NCBI GenBank assembly: GCA_035605695.1
Contig: DATNGZ010000050.1
Span: 1 to 64,000, forward strand
Source of the DNA: VRUE01 sp035605695
Lineage (GTDB): Bacteria > Actinomycetota > Thermoleophilia > Solirubrobacterales > 70-9
Direction of reading: 5' to 3'
DNA length: 64,000 nt
Position 1 is the first letter of the stretch, and every line of letters starts with the position of its first letter. The notes beneath the pieces are model-generated. The model made no database searches, was not told where the DNA came from, and worked only from the letters and a program-made list of their open reading frames with translations. Shown here piece after piece: positions 40,254 through 49,174 of this stretch. Position numbers and translations under genes: made by a program.

Positions 40254-41852
40254 ATGACGACGGTCAGAGAGGCCAGCTTCGAGCTTTTCCGCGAGCAGGG
40301 GATGACGACGATGTTCGGCAACCCCGGCTCGACCGAGCTGCCGATGCTGGCCGACTTTCCCTCCGATTTCCGCTACGTGCTTGGCCTGCAGGAGGCGGTC
40401 GTGGTCGGCATGGCCGACGGCTTCGCCCAGGCCTCGGGCCGCACCACGATGGCCAACTTGCACACCGCGCCGGGCGTCGGCAACGCGATGGGGGCGATCT
40501 TCAACGCCCAGGCCAACCACTCGCCGCTGCTGATCACGGCGGGTCAGCAGGCGCGGGCGCAGATAACCCTGCAGGCGAACCTGACCAACCGCGACGCGAT
40601 CCGCATGCCACACCCGCTGGTCAAGTGGTCCTACGAGCCGGCCCGGGCCGAGGACGTGCCGCTCGCCCTCGCCCACGGCGCCCACCTCGCCGGCCTGCCG
40701 CCGAAGGGCCCGGTCTTCGTTTCGCTGCCGATGGACGACTGGTACGCCGAGGTCGACGCGGCCGACGCCCGCGAGGCGATCGGGCGCAAGGTCAGCGGCC
40801 GCGCCGTCGCCGACCCGGCCGCGGTCCGCGTCCTCGCCGATCGCCTCAACGCCGCCGCCAACCCGGTGATGGTCGCCGGCCCCGACATTGACGCCTCCGG
40901 CGCCTGGGAAGACGCGATCGCCCTCGCCGAGCGCCAGCGCCTGCCGGTTTGGGCAACGCCGGCACCCGGCGGTGGCCGCATTGGCTTTCCCGAGAACCAC
41001 CCCAACTACCGCGGCGTGCTGCCGCCCGCGATCGGCCCGGTTGGCCAGACGCTCGAGGGCCACGACCTGATCCTCGTCGTCGGCAGCTCGGTCTTCCCCT
41101 ACTACCCCTACATCCCCGGCCCGCTGCTGCCCGAGGGGGCGAAGCTGGTCGCGATCACCAGCGACCCCGACGAGGCCGCCCGGGCGCCGATGGGGGACGC
41201 TCTCGTCGCCGACGTGAAGCTGACCCTGGCGGCGCTGCTCGCGGACATGCCCGAGTCGACCCGTCCGGCGCCCGAGCCGAACCAGGGCCCGCAGGAAATC
41301 CCGCCCAGCGACCCGCTCAACCCCTCGACCGTGCACACCGCCCTGGCCGAGGTCTTCCCCGAGGACGGCATCGTCGTGCTCGAGTCGCCGACCAGCACCC
41401 TGGCGCTGCGCAACCAGATGCGCCTCTCGCGCCCCGGCAGCTACTACTTCGCGGCCGGCGGTGGCCTCGGCTTCGGCCTCGCCGCCTCGGTCGGCGTCCA
41501 GCTCGCCCAGCCGGACCGGCCGGTCGTCTGCGTGATCGGCGAGGGCTCGGTCCAGTACGCGGTCAGCGCCTTCTGGAGCGCCGTCGCCTACAAGACCCCG
41601 GTCACCTTCCTCGTCGTTCGCAACGAGGAGTACGGGATCCTCAAGTGGTTCGCCGAAGTCGAGGACGTGCAAGGGGCGCCCGGTCTCGATCTGCCGAAAC
41701 TCGACGTCGCCGCGATCGCCGAGGGCTACGGGATCACGGCGCACCGGGTCAAGGACCGCGACGAAGTGCGCGGCGCCCTCGCCAACTCGCTTGCCTCTTC
41801 GCAGCCGGAACTGGTCGAAGTCCCGGTGACGCCGGGCATGGCGCTCTTCTAA
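40254..41852 (+). CDS. Benzoylformate decarboxylase-like thiamine-diphosphate enzyme
   Basis: The 532-residue TPP enzyme decarboxylates 2-oxo acids. It has the N-terminal FGNPGSTELPMLADF, the TPP-activating Glu in LGLQEAVVVGMADGFAQ, and the C-terminal TPP/Mg motif VIGEGSVQYAVSAFWSAVAY ... VVRNEEYG. The GNPGSTE start and overall layout match benzoylformate decarboxylases more than acetolactate synthases. It is followed after 12 nt by an FAD/Fe-S 2-hydroxy-acid dehydrogenase, so the pair could oxidise a 2-hydroxy acid and decarboxylate the product. Confidence 0.85.
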   Translation: MTTVREASFELFREQGMTTMFGNPGSTELPMLADFPSDFRYVLGLQEAVVVGMADGFAQASGRTTMANLHTAPGVGNAMGAIFNAQANHSPLLITAGQQARAQITLQANLTNRDAIRMPHPLVKWSYEPARAEDVPLALAHGAHLAGLPPKGPVFVSLPMDDWYAEVDAADAREAIGRKVSGRAVADPAAVRVLADRLNAAANPVMVAGPDIDASGAWEDAIALAERQRLPVWATPAPGGGRIGFPENHPNYRGVLPPAIGPVGQTLEGHDLILVVGSSVFPYYPYIPGPLLPEGAKLVAITSDPDEAARAPMGDALVADVKLTLAALLADMPESTRPAPEPNQGPQEIPPSDPLNPSTVHTALAEVFPEDGIVVLESPTSTLALRNQMRLSRPGSYYFAAGGGLGFGLAASVGVQLAQPDRPVVCVIGEGSVQYAVSAFWSAVAYKTPVTFLVVRNEEYGILKWFAEVEDVQGAPGLDLPKLDVAAIAEGYGITAHRVKDRDEVRGALANSLASSQPELVEVPVTPGMALF

Positions 41853-41864
41853 GGTGGATTGACG

Positions 41865-44735
41865 ATGGCGCTGCTGGAGCAAAAAATCGCTCCGCCGCCG
41901 TCCGAGCCTGCTTCCGACCGCGCGCCGGACTCGCTCGCTGGCGGCGTCGCCCAGCCGCTGCGCGGCGAGCTCGAGGGGCTGCTCGGCGCCGAGCGTGTCC
42001 TGGGCCGGGTGAGCGACATCGTTCGCTACGCCTCCGATGCCAGCCCCTACCGCCTCTTCCCGCGGGCGGTGGTGATGGCACACGACGCCGAGGACGTTGG
42101 CAAGGTTCTCGCCTACGGCCGCCGCAGCGGTGTCCCGGTCACCTTCCGCGCCGGCGGCACCAGCCTCAACGGCCAGGGTCAGAGCGACGGCATTCTCGTC
42201 GACGTGCGCCGCCACTTCGGCGGCGTGGCGGTCGAGGACGATGGCGCGCTGGCAAGGGTCAAGCCGGGCACGGTGCTCGGCCACGCCAACCGCGTCCTCG
42301 CCCCGCACGGCCGCAAGCTCGGTCCCGATCCCGCCAGCACCGACATCGCCTGCGTCGGCGGCGTGATCGCCAACAACTCGGGCGGCATGCGCTGCGGGGT
42401 GAGCAAGGACTCCTACTCGACGGTGCGCGCGATGACCCTGGTCCTTGCCTCGGGCACAACGATCGACACCGCCGCCCCCGATGCCGCCGAGCGCTTCGCC
42501 GCGGCGGAGCCAGAGCTTGCCGCCGGCCTCGCCGCGATCCGCGACGAGATCTGCGCCGACGCCGAGCTGAGTGAGCGCATCCGCCGCAAGTTCGCGATCA
42601 AGAACACGACCGGCTATCGGCTTTGCGCTTTCCTCGACGCCGATGAGCCGCTGGAGATCTTCCGCCGCCTCGTAGTCGGCTCCGAGGGCACGCTCGCCTT
42701 CGTCGCCGAGGCGGTCTTCGAGACCGTCCCGCTGCCCGCCCGCACCACCACCGCCTGGGTCCACTTCCCCGGTATCGACGAGGCGATCGCGCCGGTCCGC
42801 GACCTCGTCGACAGCGGTGCCACCGCGGTCGAGCTGATGGTCGCCCCGGCCCTGATCACCGCCGCCTGGAACATGGTCGGTGCCCCCGAGGAGTGGAAAG
42901 AGCTGCCGCCCGAGTCGGCGGTGCTGCTGGTCGAGTACGGCGCCGCGACCGACGAGGAGCTCGATGCCTACGTCGCCAAAGCGGGCGAGATCTTTGCTGG
43001 CCACGAGACGATCAAGCCCTACGAGTTCACCCGCGAGGCCGAGGGGATCGAGCTCGCCTGGCGCGTGCGCGAGGGTCTGCACGGCCTGATCGGCCGCCTA
43101 CGCTTGCCCGGCACATCGCTGATCGTCGAGGACGTCTGCGTGCCGCCGGAGCGGATCGCCGAGGGCGCTCGCGACCTGCAGGCGCTGCTCGGCGAGCACG
43201 GCTTCCTGCCCGGCGTTGCCGGCCATGCCTCGGCCGGCAACCTGCACTTCATGCTCACCCCGGATTTCGCCAAGCAGGAGGACCTCGAGCGCTACGAGGC
43301 CTTCATGGCGAAGCTGGTCGAGCTGATCGTCGGCAAGTACGACGGTTCGCTCAAGGCCGAGCACGGCACCGGGATCAACATGGCCCCTTATGTGGAGAGG
43401 GAGTGGGGGGAGGCGGCGACCGAGCTGATGTGGCGGGTCAAGCAGCTCGCCGATCCGGACGGCGTGCTCAATCCCGGCGTGGTGCTTAACCGCGATCCCG
43501 ACGTCCACCTGCGCAACCTCAAAACTACGCCGCAGATCGAGGAGTCGGCGACGACGTGCGTCGAGTGCGGCTTCTGCGAGCCGGTCTGCCCGAGTCGCAA
43601 CCTGACCACGACGCCGCGTCAGCGGATTGTCTTGCGCCGCGAGATGGCGCGTCAGCCGGCAGGTTCGCCGGTGCAGCGAGCGCTGCTCGATGAGTACGAG
43701 TACGACGCGCTCGACACCTGCGCCGCCGACGGCTCCTGCCAGCTCGCCTGCCCGGTCGGGATCGACACCGGCAAGCTGGTCAAGGAACTGCGCGAGGAGA
43801 AGCATCCGCCCCGGGCCGAAGCCGCGGCGCTGGCGACGGCGAAGCGTTGGGGTGCGGTCGAGGCGGTCTCACGGCTGGCTCTGCGCTTCGGAGGTCCGCT
43901 TGTGCGCCGGACCAAGCGCGGGCGTGGCTTGCCTGGAGCCGCCCGGTGGGGAGGAGGGGGTGACCCTCTCCCGACAAAAGCGGGGAGTGTCGGGAGGGGG
44001 TCACCCCCTCCCCCCCGAAGCGCCGCCGCCGCTGTCTATGTGCCTAGCTGCACCAACCGCATCTTCGGTGGGAGCCCGGTTGAGGCTTTGGTGGCAGTTT
44101 CCGCTCGGGCCGGGATGCCGGTCTGGATTCCCGACGACGTGGCCGGAAGCTGTTGTGGCTTGCCTTGGAGCTCGAAGGGGTTCGGCGATGCTCACCGTCA
44201 CAAGGCGAACGAGATGGTCGAGCGACTTTGGGCCTGGAGCGGCGAGGGGGCGCTGCCCGTGGTGATCGATGCCGCCTCCTGCACGGAGTCGATCGGCAAG
44301 CAGGGAGAGGGAGTGCTCAGTGAGGAGAACGCCGAGCGCATCGCCCAACTCGAGATCCTCGACTCGGTCGTCTGGGCGCACGACCGCCTGCTGCCAAAGC
44401 TCGAGATCGGCTCCAAGGTCAGTTCCGCCACCGTCCACCCGACCTGCGCCACCCGCCACATGGGCTTGGCGCCGCGGCTGCGAGCGATCGCGTCGGCCCT
44501 CGCCGACGACGTCTTCGTCGCCCCGTCGTCCACTTGCTGCGGCTTCGCCGGCGATCGCGGTATCTCCCACCCCGAGCTGACCGCAGCGGCGACCCGTCCC
44601 CAGGTCGAAGAGCTTGCCGGCCGCCAATTCGACGCCCATCTCTCCAGCAACCGCACTTGCGAGATCGGCCTCAGCCGGGCAACCGGCGCCGACTACGAGT
44701 CGGTTCTGATCCTGCTCGAGCGGCTCAGTCGCTGA
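41865..44735 (+). CDS. FAD-linked / [4Fe-4S] D-2-hydroxyacid dehydrogenase fusion (GlcD-GlcF type)
   Basis: The 956-residue protein fuses an FAD-binding PCMH domain (PVTFRAGGTSLNGQGQSDGI, KSLG-type KLGPDPASTDIACVGGVIAN) and an FAD-oxidase C domain. A double ferredoxin segment follows (CVECGFCEPVCPSRN and CAADGSCQLACPVGIDTG), then two CCG domains (GSCCGLPWSSKGFG and SSTCCGFAGDRGISH). This is the layout of single-chain D-lactate/D-2-hydroxyglutarate-type dehydrogenases feeding the quinone pool. Ribosome site AAGGTGG precedes the ATG at 41865. A palindromic insertion encodes a Gly/Pro linker between the Fe-S and CCG parts. Confidence 0.88.
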   Translation: MALLEQKIAPPPSEPASDRAPDSLAGGVAQPLRGELEGLLGAERVLGRVSDIVRYASDASPYRLFPRAVVMAHDAEDVGKVLAYGRRSGVPVTFRAGGTSLNGQGQSDGILVDVRRHFGGVAVEDDGALARVKPGTVLGHANRVLAPHGRKLGPDPASTDIACVGGVIANNSGGMRCGVSKDSYSTVRAMTLVLASGTTIDTAAPDAAERFAAAEPELAAGLAAIRDEICADAELSERIRRKFAIKNTTGYRLCAFLDADEPLEIFRRLVVGSEGTLAFVAEAVFETVPLPARTTTAWVHFPGIDEAIAPVRDLVDSGATAVELMVAPALITAAWNMVGAPEEWKELPPESAVLLVEYGAATDEELDAYVAKAGEIFAGHETIKPYEFTREAEGIELAWRVREGLHGLIGRLRLPGTSLIVEDVCVPPERIAEGARDLQALLGEHGFLPGVAGHASAGNLHFMLTPDFAKQEDLERYEAFMAKLVELIVGKYDGSLKAEHGTGINMAPYVEREWGEAATELMWRVKQLADPDGVLNPGVVLNRDPDVHLRNLKTTPQIEESATTCVECGFCEPVCPSRNLTTTPRQRIVLRREMARQPAGSPVQRALLDEYEYDALDTCAADGSCQLACPVGIDTGKLVKELREEKHPPRAEAAALATAKRWGAVEAVSRLALRFGGPLVRRTKRGRGLPGAARWGGGGDPLPTKAGSVGRGSPPPPRSAAAAVYVPSCTNRIFGGSPVEALVAVSARAGMPVWIPDDVAGSCCGLPWSSKGFGDAHRHKANEMVERLWAWSGEGALPVVIDAASCTESIGKQGEGVLSEENAERIAQLEILDSVVWAHDRLLPKLEIGSKVSSATVHPTCATRHMGLAPRLRAIASALADDVFVAPSSTCCGFAGDRGISHPELTAAATRPQVEELAGRQFDAHLSSNRTCEIGLSRATGADYESVLILLERLSR
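43954..44010. repeat. 23-bp inverted repeat inside the dehydrogenase gene
   Basis: Arms 43954-43976 and 43988-44010 pair at 22 of 23 positions (GAGGGGGTGACCCTCTCCCG begins the first) with an 11-nt loop. Translation gives a Gly-rich then Pro-rich linker (GGGGDPLPTKAGSVGRGSPP) between the Fe-S segment and the first CCG domain, so the frame tolerates it. Confidence 0.7.
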
Positions 44736-45611
44736 TCAGGCTTTTGCCGCGGCGACCGCGGCGGCGCCCTGCTCGTCGGCGTCGGCCTCGACCTCGAGCA
44801 CCGCGGCGACCATCCTGCGATCCTGCTCCATGCGCCGGTCGAGCAGCGGGTTGAGGATGCCGCGCAGGGCGGAGACGTAGCGCCACCATTTCGGCGCGAA
44901 GATCCTTGGCGCCCGCGCTTCGATGCCGCCCACGATCGCCGCCCCGGCGGCGCTGGGGGGAATTCGTTTGAGCAGAAAGTCGGGCGTGTTTTCCTGCAGG
45001 CGGTTCGAGCCCGGCCGAGCGACGGCGTCCTGGACCATCTTGGTGTCGACCCAGCCGAAGTAGGCGACGCTGGCGCTGGCGCCGAGCGGCGTCAGCTCGA
45101 CCCGCAGCGCCCGGCCCATCGACTCGACCCCCGCCTTGGCGACCGCGTAGGGGCTGTTGAGGACGCCGTTCATGAAGGCATAGACCGAGGAGGTGACGAC
45201 GATGTGACCGCGGCGCTCGACGATCTGCGGCAGCGCCGCCCGCACGGTGCGCCAGACGCCGAGCAGGTCGACCTCGAAGACCCGCTCCCATTCCTCGACC
45301 GAGATCCCCCGCGTGGTCGCCGTTTGTCCCTGAGCGATACCGGCATTGGCGACGACGACATCGAGGCCGCCGAAGCGCTCGACCGTCTCGGCAACCGCGG
45401 CCATGATCGCGGCGTGGTCGGTGACGTCGGTGCCGATCCCGATTGCCCGCTCGCCGATCCGCTCGGCCGCCTCGCGCGACTGCTCGGCGTCGAGATCGAC
45501 GACCGCGACTGAGGCCCCGCGCAGGTGCAGCTGGCGCGCCGTCTCAAAGCCAATCCCACGCGCGGCGCCGGTAACCAGCGCCACCTTTCCGTTCAGGTCG
45601 TAGAGCGGCAT
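44736..45611 (-). CDS. Short-chain dehydrogenase/reductase
   Basis: The 291-residue Rossmann enzyme has the SDR cofactor loop VALVTGAARGIGFETARQL, acidic cofactor selector VVDLDAEQS (suggesting NAD preference), VVVANAGIAQG and the catalytic S/Y/K in VVTSSVYAFMNGVLNSPYAV AKAG. It is convergent with the dehydrogenase fusion and divergent from ileS. The substrate is unknown; proximity to the 2-oxo acid genes allows but does not prove a role there. Confidence 0.85.
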   Translation of the reverse strand: MPLYDLNGKVALVTGAARGIGFETARQLHLRGASVAVVDLDAEQSREAAERIGERAIGIGTDVTDHAAIMAAVAETVERFGGLDVVVANAGIAQGQTATTRGISVEEWERVFEVDLLGVWRTVRAALPQIVERRGHIVVTSSVYAFMNGVLNSPYAVAKAGVESMGRALRVELTPLGASASVAYFGWVDTKMVQDAVARPGSNRLQENTPDFLLKRIPPSAAGAAIVGGIEARAPRIFAPKWWRYVSALRGILNPLLDRRMEQDRRMVAAVLEVEADADEQGAAAVAAAKA

Positions 45612-45671
45612 GCGGCGAAGAGCCTAGACGACCGGCGGCCAATTGCCCTGCCGCTCCTAGAATCACCCGTC

Positions 45672-48600
45672 ATGCCCGGCTTCCGCCCAGTCGACACCAA
45701 GCAGTCCTTCCCGGAGCTGGAGGAGCGGACGCTGGCGCGCTGGCGGGAGCGCGACGTCTTCAGGCGCTCGCTGGAGAAGCGCGAGGGCGCCGAGCTCTGG
45801 AACTTCTACGAGGGACCGCCGACGGCGAACGGCCGGCCCGGCTCCCACCACGTCCTCGCCCGCGTCTTCAAGGACGTCTACCCGCGCTACCGCTCGATGT
45901 GCGGCTACCGCGTGCCGCGCAAGGCGGGCTGGGACTGCCACGGCCTGCCGGTCGAGATCGAGGTCGAAAAACAGCTCGGCATCTCCTCCAAGCAGGAGAT
46001 CGAGGAGTACGGGATCGACAAGTTCAACGCCCGCTGCCGGGCCTCGGTCTTCGAGTACGTCGAGGAGTGGAACCGCCTGACCGAGCGGATCGGCTTCTGG
46101 ATCGACCTCGAGGACCCCTACGTCACCCTCGACGACGACTACATCGAGTCGGTCTGGTGGTCGCTGAAGCGGCTCTGGGAGGACGACCGCCTCTACGAGG
46201 GCCACAAGGTCGTCCCCTACTGTCCGCGCTGCGGCACCGCCCTCTCCTCGCACGAGGTGGCGCTCGGCTACAAAGACGTCGAGGATCCCTCGATATATGT
46301 GCGCTTCCCGCTGCTCGCCGAGGACGGGAGCGAGGCGGGCGAGTCGCTGCTGGTCTGGACGACGACGCCGTGGACGCTGCCGGGCAACGTCGCCGTGGCG
46401 GTGGCGCCGAGCGTGACCTACGTACGAGCGCGCCTGGACGGCGAGACCGTGATCCTCGCCGAGCCGCTGGTCGAGAAGGTCCTCGGCGAGGGTGCCGAGA
46501 TCGTCAACCGCTTCCCCGGCTCCGAGCTCGTTGGTCGCAGCTACCGCGGACCTGTTTTCGCGTTGGAGGACGGCGGTCCGGCAAACGCCTTCCGCGTCCT
46601 CGGCGGCGATTTCGTCACCACCGAGGACGGCACCGGCCTCGTCCACATCGCCCCCGCCTTCGGCGAAGACGACTACGCGATCGCCGCCGAGAACGAGATC
46701 TTTGACCCGACCAGCCACGGCACCCTCTACAACCCGGTCGGCCTCGACGGCAAATTCGACCGCCGCGTCAGCGGCTTCGAGGGCGGCTTTGTCAAGGACC
46801 CCGAAGTCACGCGGAGGCTGATCGCCGACCTCGACACGAGAGGCCTGCTCTTCCGCGAGCAGGTCTACGAGCACGCCTACCCGCACTGCTGGCGCTGCGA
46901 CACGCCGCTGCTCTACTACGCCAAGTCGAGCTGGTACGTCGCCACCTCGCAGGTCCGCGACCGCCTGTTGGCCAACAACGAGACGATTGGCTGGCGCCCG
47001 GAGCACATCAAGACGGGGCGCTTCGGCAAGTGGCTGGAGAACAACGTCGACTGGGCGCTCTCGCGCGACCGCTACTGGGGCACGCCGCTGCCGATCTGGG
47101 AGTGCGGCGGCGAGGGCTGCGACGGCCGCTTCTGCGCCGGCTCGGTTGCCGAGCTGCGCGAGCGCTCGAAGGGTGAGGTACCCGAGGACCTGCACCGCCC
47201 CTACATCGACGCGGTGACGGTCGAGTGCGAGCAGTGCGGGGGGGAGATGCGCCGGGTCGAGTCGGTGATCGACACCTGGTACGACAGCGGCGCGATGCCC
47301 TTTGCCCAGCTCCACTATCCGTTTGAGAACGAGGAGCTGTTCAAGGAACGATTCCCGGCCGACTTCATTTGCGAGGCGATCGACCAGACCCGCGGCTGGT
47401 TCTACACGCTGCTTGCCGAGTCGACCCTGCTCTTCGACACCTCCAGCTACCGCAACTGCGTCTGCCTCGGCCTGATTCTCGACCCCGACGGCCAGAAGAT
47501 GTCGAAGAGCAAGGGCAACGTGGTCGAGCCCTGGGACGTGATCTCCACCCACGGCGCCGACGCCTTCCGCTGGTACTACCTGACCGCCCAACAGCCCTGG
47601 TCCGGATACCGCTTCTCCGTCGACACGGTCGGCGAGTCAGTGCGCCAGTTCCTGCTCACCCTCTGGAACACCTACTCCTTCTGGGTCCTCTACGCCAACG
47701 CGGAGGACCTCGGCCCGGCTGACTTCCCGTCGAGATCTCGGTTTGCCGCCGATATCGCGCAAAAACGAGGTCTCGTCGACGACCTCGACCGGTGGGCGCT
47801 CTCGCGGTTGCAGGCCACCGTGGCCACCGTGCGCGAGCGGATGGATGACTTCGATTGCACCGCCGCCGGCAGGGCGATCTCGGCGTACGTCGAGGAGCTC
47901 TCCAACTGGTACGTGCGGCTCTCGCGCCGGCGCTTCTGGGAAGGCGACAAGGCCGCGTTCACGACCCTGCGCCACTGCCTGCTGGAGACCGTGGCACTGC
48001 TCGCCCCCTTCACCCCGTTCCTCGCCGACGAGATCCACCTCAACCTCGCTGGCGGCGAGGCGGAAGAGGCGGGGGAGGGCGGCGACTCGGTCCACCTGCG
48101 CGACTTTCCCGAGGTCAACCCAACGCTCGCCGACCCCGACCTCGAGGAGGCGATGGAGGCGGTCCGCCTCACGGTCGAACTCGGCCGCGCCGCCCGCGCC
48201 CAGGCGAAGACGAAGATGCGCCAACCGCTGCGCCGCGCCGTGATCGTCGCCAACGATGCCGAGCGCGAAGCGATCTCTGCCCGCGCCGACCTGGTCACCG
48301 CCGAGCTCAATGTCAAGGAGCTCGACTTCGTCTCCGAAGAGGCCGACCTGGTCAGCTACGCGGTCAAACCCAACTACCGCTCGCTCGGCCCCCGCTTCGG
48401 CAAGCGGATGCCGCAGGTCGCCGCCGCGGTCGAGGCGCTCGACGCCGTGCACGTCGCCAAGGTGATGGCCGACGGTGGCGAGATCGGGATCAGTGTCGAA
48501 GGCGACGAGCACACGATCGGCCCCGACGAGGTTAGCCTCGCCCTGCAACCCCTCGACGGCTACGAGGTAGAGGCCGAGGCCGGCCACGCGGTCGCCCTGC

Positions 48601-48887
48601 AACTGGAGCTCGACGACGAGCTGCGCCGCGAGGGCCTGGCCCGCGAGATAGTCCACGCAGTCCAAAACGCCCGCAAAGCCGCCGGCCTAGACATCTCCGA
48701 CCGAATCAATCTCTCCCTAGGCGGCGACGACGAGCTCCTAGCCGCCGCCCGCGAGCACCAGCCCTATATCGCCGGCGAGGTGCTCGCCACCTCAGTCGCC
48801 TACGACGCCGCTGAGGCCACTGCGGTTCGAGTCGACGGCCACGATCTGCAGATCTCCGTGACGCGAGCTGAGGACCAATCTCAGTAG
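45672..48887 (+). CDS. ileS: Isoleucyl-tRNA synthetase
   Basis: The 1071-residue class I synthetase charges tRNA-Ile. It has FYEGPPTANGRPGSHHVLAR (HIGH-like region), an editing domain (LLVWTTTPWTLPGNVAVAV), DTWYDSGAMPFAQLHYP, KMSKSKGNVVEPWDVI (KMSKS loop) and a C-terminal anticodon domain with DLDRWALSRLQATV. The length and SHH form fit the IleS2-type group. The ATG at 45672 is chosen because the upstream extension is antisense to the SDR gene. The final AEDQSQ residues and the TAG stop are encoded by a palindromic element arm. Confidence 0.95.
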   Translation: MPGFRPVDTKQSFPELEERTLARWRERDVFRRSLEKREGAELWNFYEGPPTANGRPGSHHVLARVFKDVYPRYRSMCGYRVPRKAGWDCHGLPVEIEVEKQLGISSKQEIEEYGIDKFNARCRASVFEYVEEWNRLTERIGFWIDLEDPYVTLDDDYIESVWWSLKRLWEDDRLYEGHKVVPYCPRCGTALSSHEVALGYKDVEDPSIYVRFPLLAEDGSEAGESLLVWTTTPWTLPGNVAVAVAPSVTYVRARLDGETVILAEPLVEKVLGEGAEIVNRFPGSELVGRSYRGPVFALEDGGPANAFRVLGGDFVTTEDGTGLVHIAPAFGEDDYAIAAENEIFDPTSHGTLYNPVGLDGKFDRRVSGFEGGFVKDPEVTRRLIADLDTRGLLFREQVYEHAYPHCWRCDTPLLYYAKSSWYVATSQVRDRLLANNETIGWRPEHIKTGRFGKWLENNVDWALSRDRYWGTPLPIWECGGEGCDGRFCAGSVAELRERSKGEVPEDLHRPYIDAVTVECEQCGGEMRRVESVIDTWYDSGAMPFAQLHYPFENEELFKERFPADFICEAIDQTRGWFYTLLAESTLLFDTSSYRNCVCLGLILDPDGQKMSKSKGNVVEPWDVISTHGADAFRWYYLTAQQPWSGYRFSVDTVGESVRQFLLTLWNTYSFWVLYANAEDLGPADFPSRSRFAADIAQKRGLVDDLDRWALSRLQATVATVRERMDDFDCTAAGRAISAYVEELSNWYVRLSRRRFWEGDKAAFTTLRHCLLETVALLAPFTPFLADEIHLNLAGGEAEEAGEGGDSVHLRDFPEVNPTLADPDLEEAMEAVRLTVELGRAARAQAKTKMRQPLRRAVIVANDAEREAISARADLVTAELNVKELDFVSEEADLVSYAVKPNYRSLGPRFGKRMPQVAAAVEALDAVHVAKVMADGGEIGISVEGDEHTIGPDEVSLALQPLDGYEVEAEAGHAVALQLELDDELRREGLAREIVHAVQNARKAAGLDISDRINLSLGGDDELLAAAREHQPYIAGEVLATSVAYDAAEATAVRVDGHDLQISVTRAEDQSQ

Positions 48888-48982
48888 GTCGGAGCGTCTT
48901 GTACTTTTTCGGCGCGCGCTCGCGGCGTCAGCGGGACACTCTCCACCGAAAAAGTTAAGCGGAGACCTACTGAGATTGGTCC
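48872..48982 (+). repeat. Gene-end palindromic element, copy 4 (convergent ileS/tautomerase junction)
   Basis: Arms 48872-48890 and 48964-48982 are perfect 19-bp complements (GGACCAATCTCAGTAGGTC). The core has GTCTTGTACTTTTTCGG, GGCGTCAGCGGG and CCGAAAAAGTTAAG. Both convergent genes end inside the arms: ileS at 48885-48887 and the tautomerase at 48967-48969, so both proteins finish with the same DQSQ residues. Confidence 0.9.
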
Positions 48983-49155
48983 CCCACCGACTCGCCGATA
49001 ATGAAGTCGGCCCTCTTCGAGTCGGAGAACTTGACCCAGCAGTGATCCGGCGCGACGCCGGCCACCTCGACCAGCGCCGCTTCGATCCGCTTGGCGATCT
49101 CCGCCTTCTGCTCGTCGCTGCGGCCCTCGAACCAGTTGACCTCGACGAATGGCAT
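48967..49155 (-). CDS. 4-oxalocrotonate tautomerase-like small protein
   Basis: The 62-residue protein begins with the catalytic-type Pro after Met (PFVEVNWFEGRSDEQKAEI), followed by a helix and VAPDHCWVKFSDSKRADFI, fitting the 4-OT/MIF-like fold that works as hexamers or trimers. The start is the ATG at 49155, 19 nt after the trxA stop. The last residues GDQSQ come from a palindromic element arm and duplicate the end of IleS, so the natural C-terminus may have differed. Confidence 0.82.
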   Translation of the reverse strand: MPFVEVNWFEGRSDEQKAEIAKRIEAALVEVAGVAPDHCWVKFSDSKRADFIIGESVGDQSQ

Positions 49156-49174
49156 GGCGCGCTTGGGCCGTCGC

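Noticed and set aside
39498..43082. A reading frame of about 1190 codons on the minus strand across the decarboxylase and dehydrogenase genes
   Set aside because: It is the GC-driven antisense frame of two well-supported genes. Only its last about 228 codons (39498-40184) are a real protein with signal peptide and M15 motifs.
45663..47591. A 642-codon minus-strand frame inside ileS
   Set aside because: ileS is unambiguous with HIGH and KMSKS motifs; the antisense translation is Val/Gly/Ala/Asp-rich shadow sequence.
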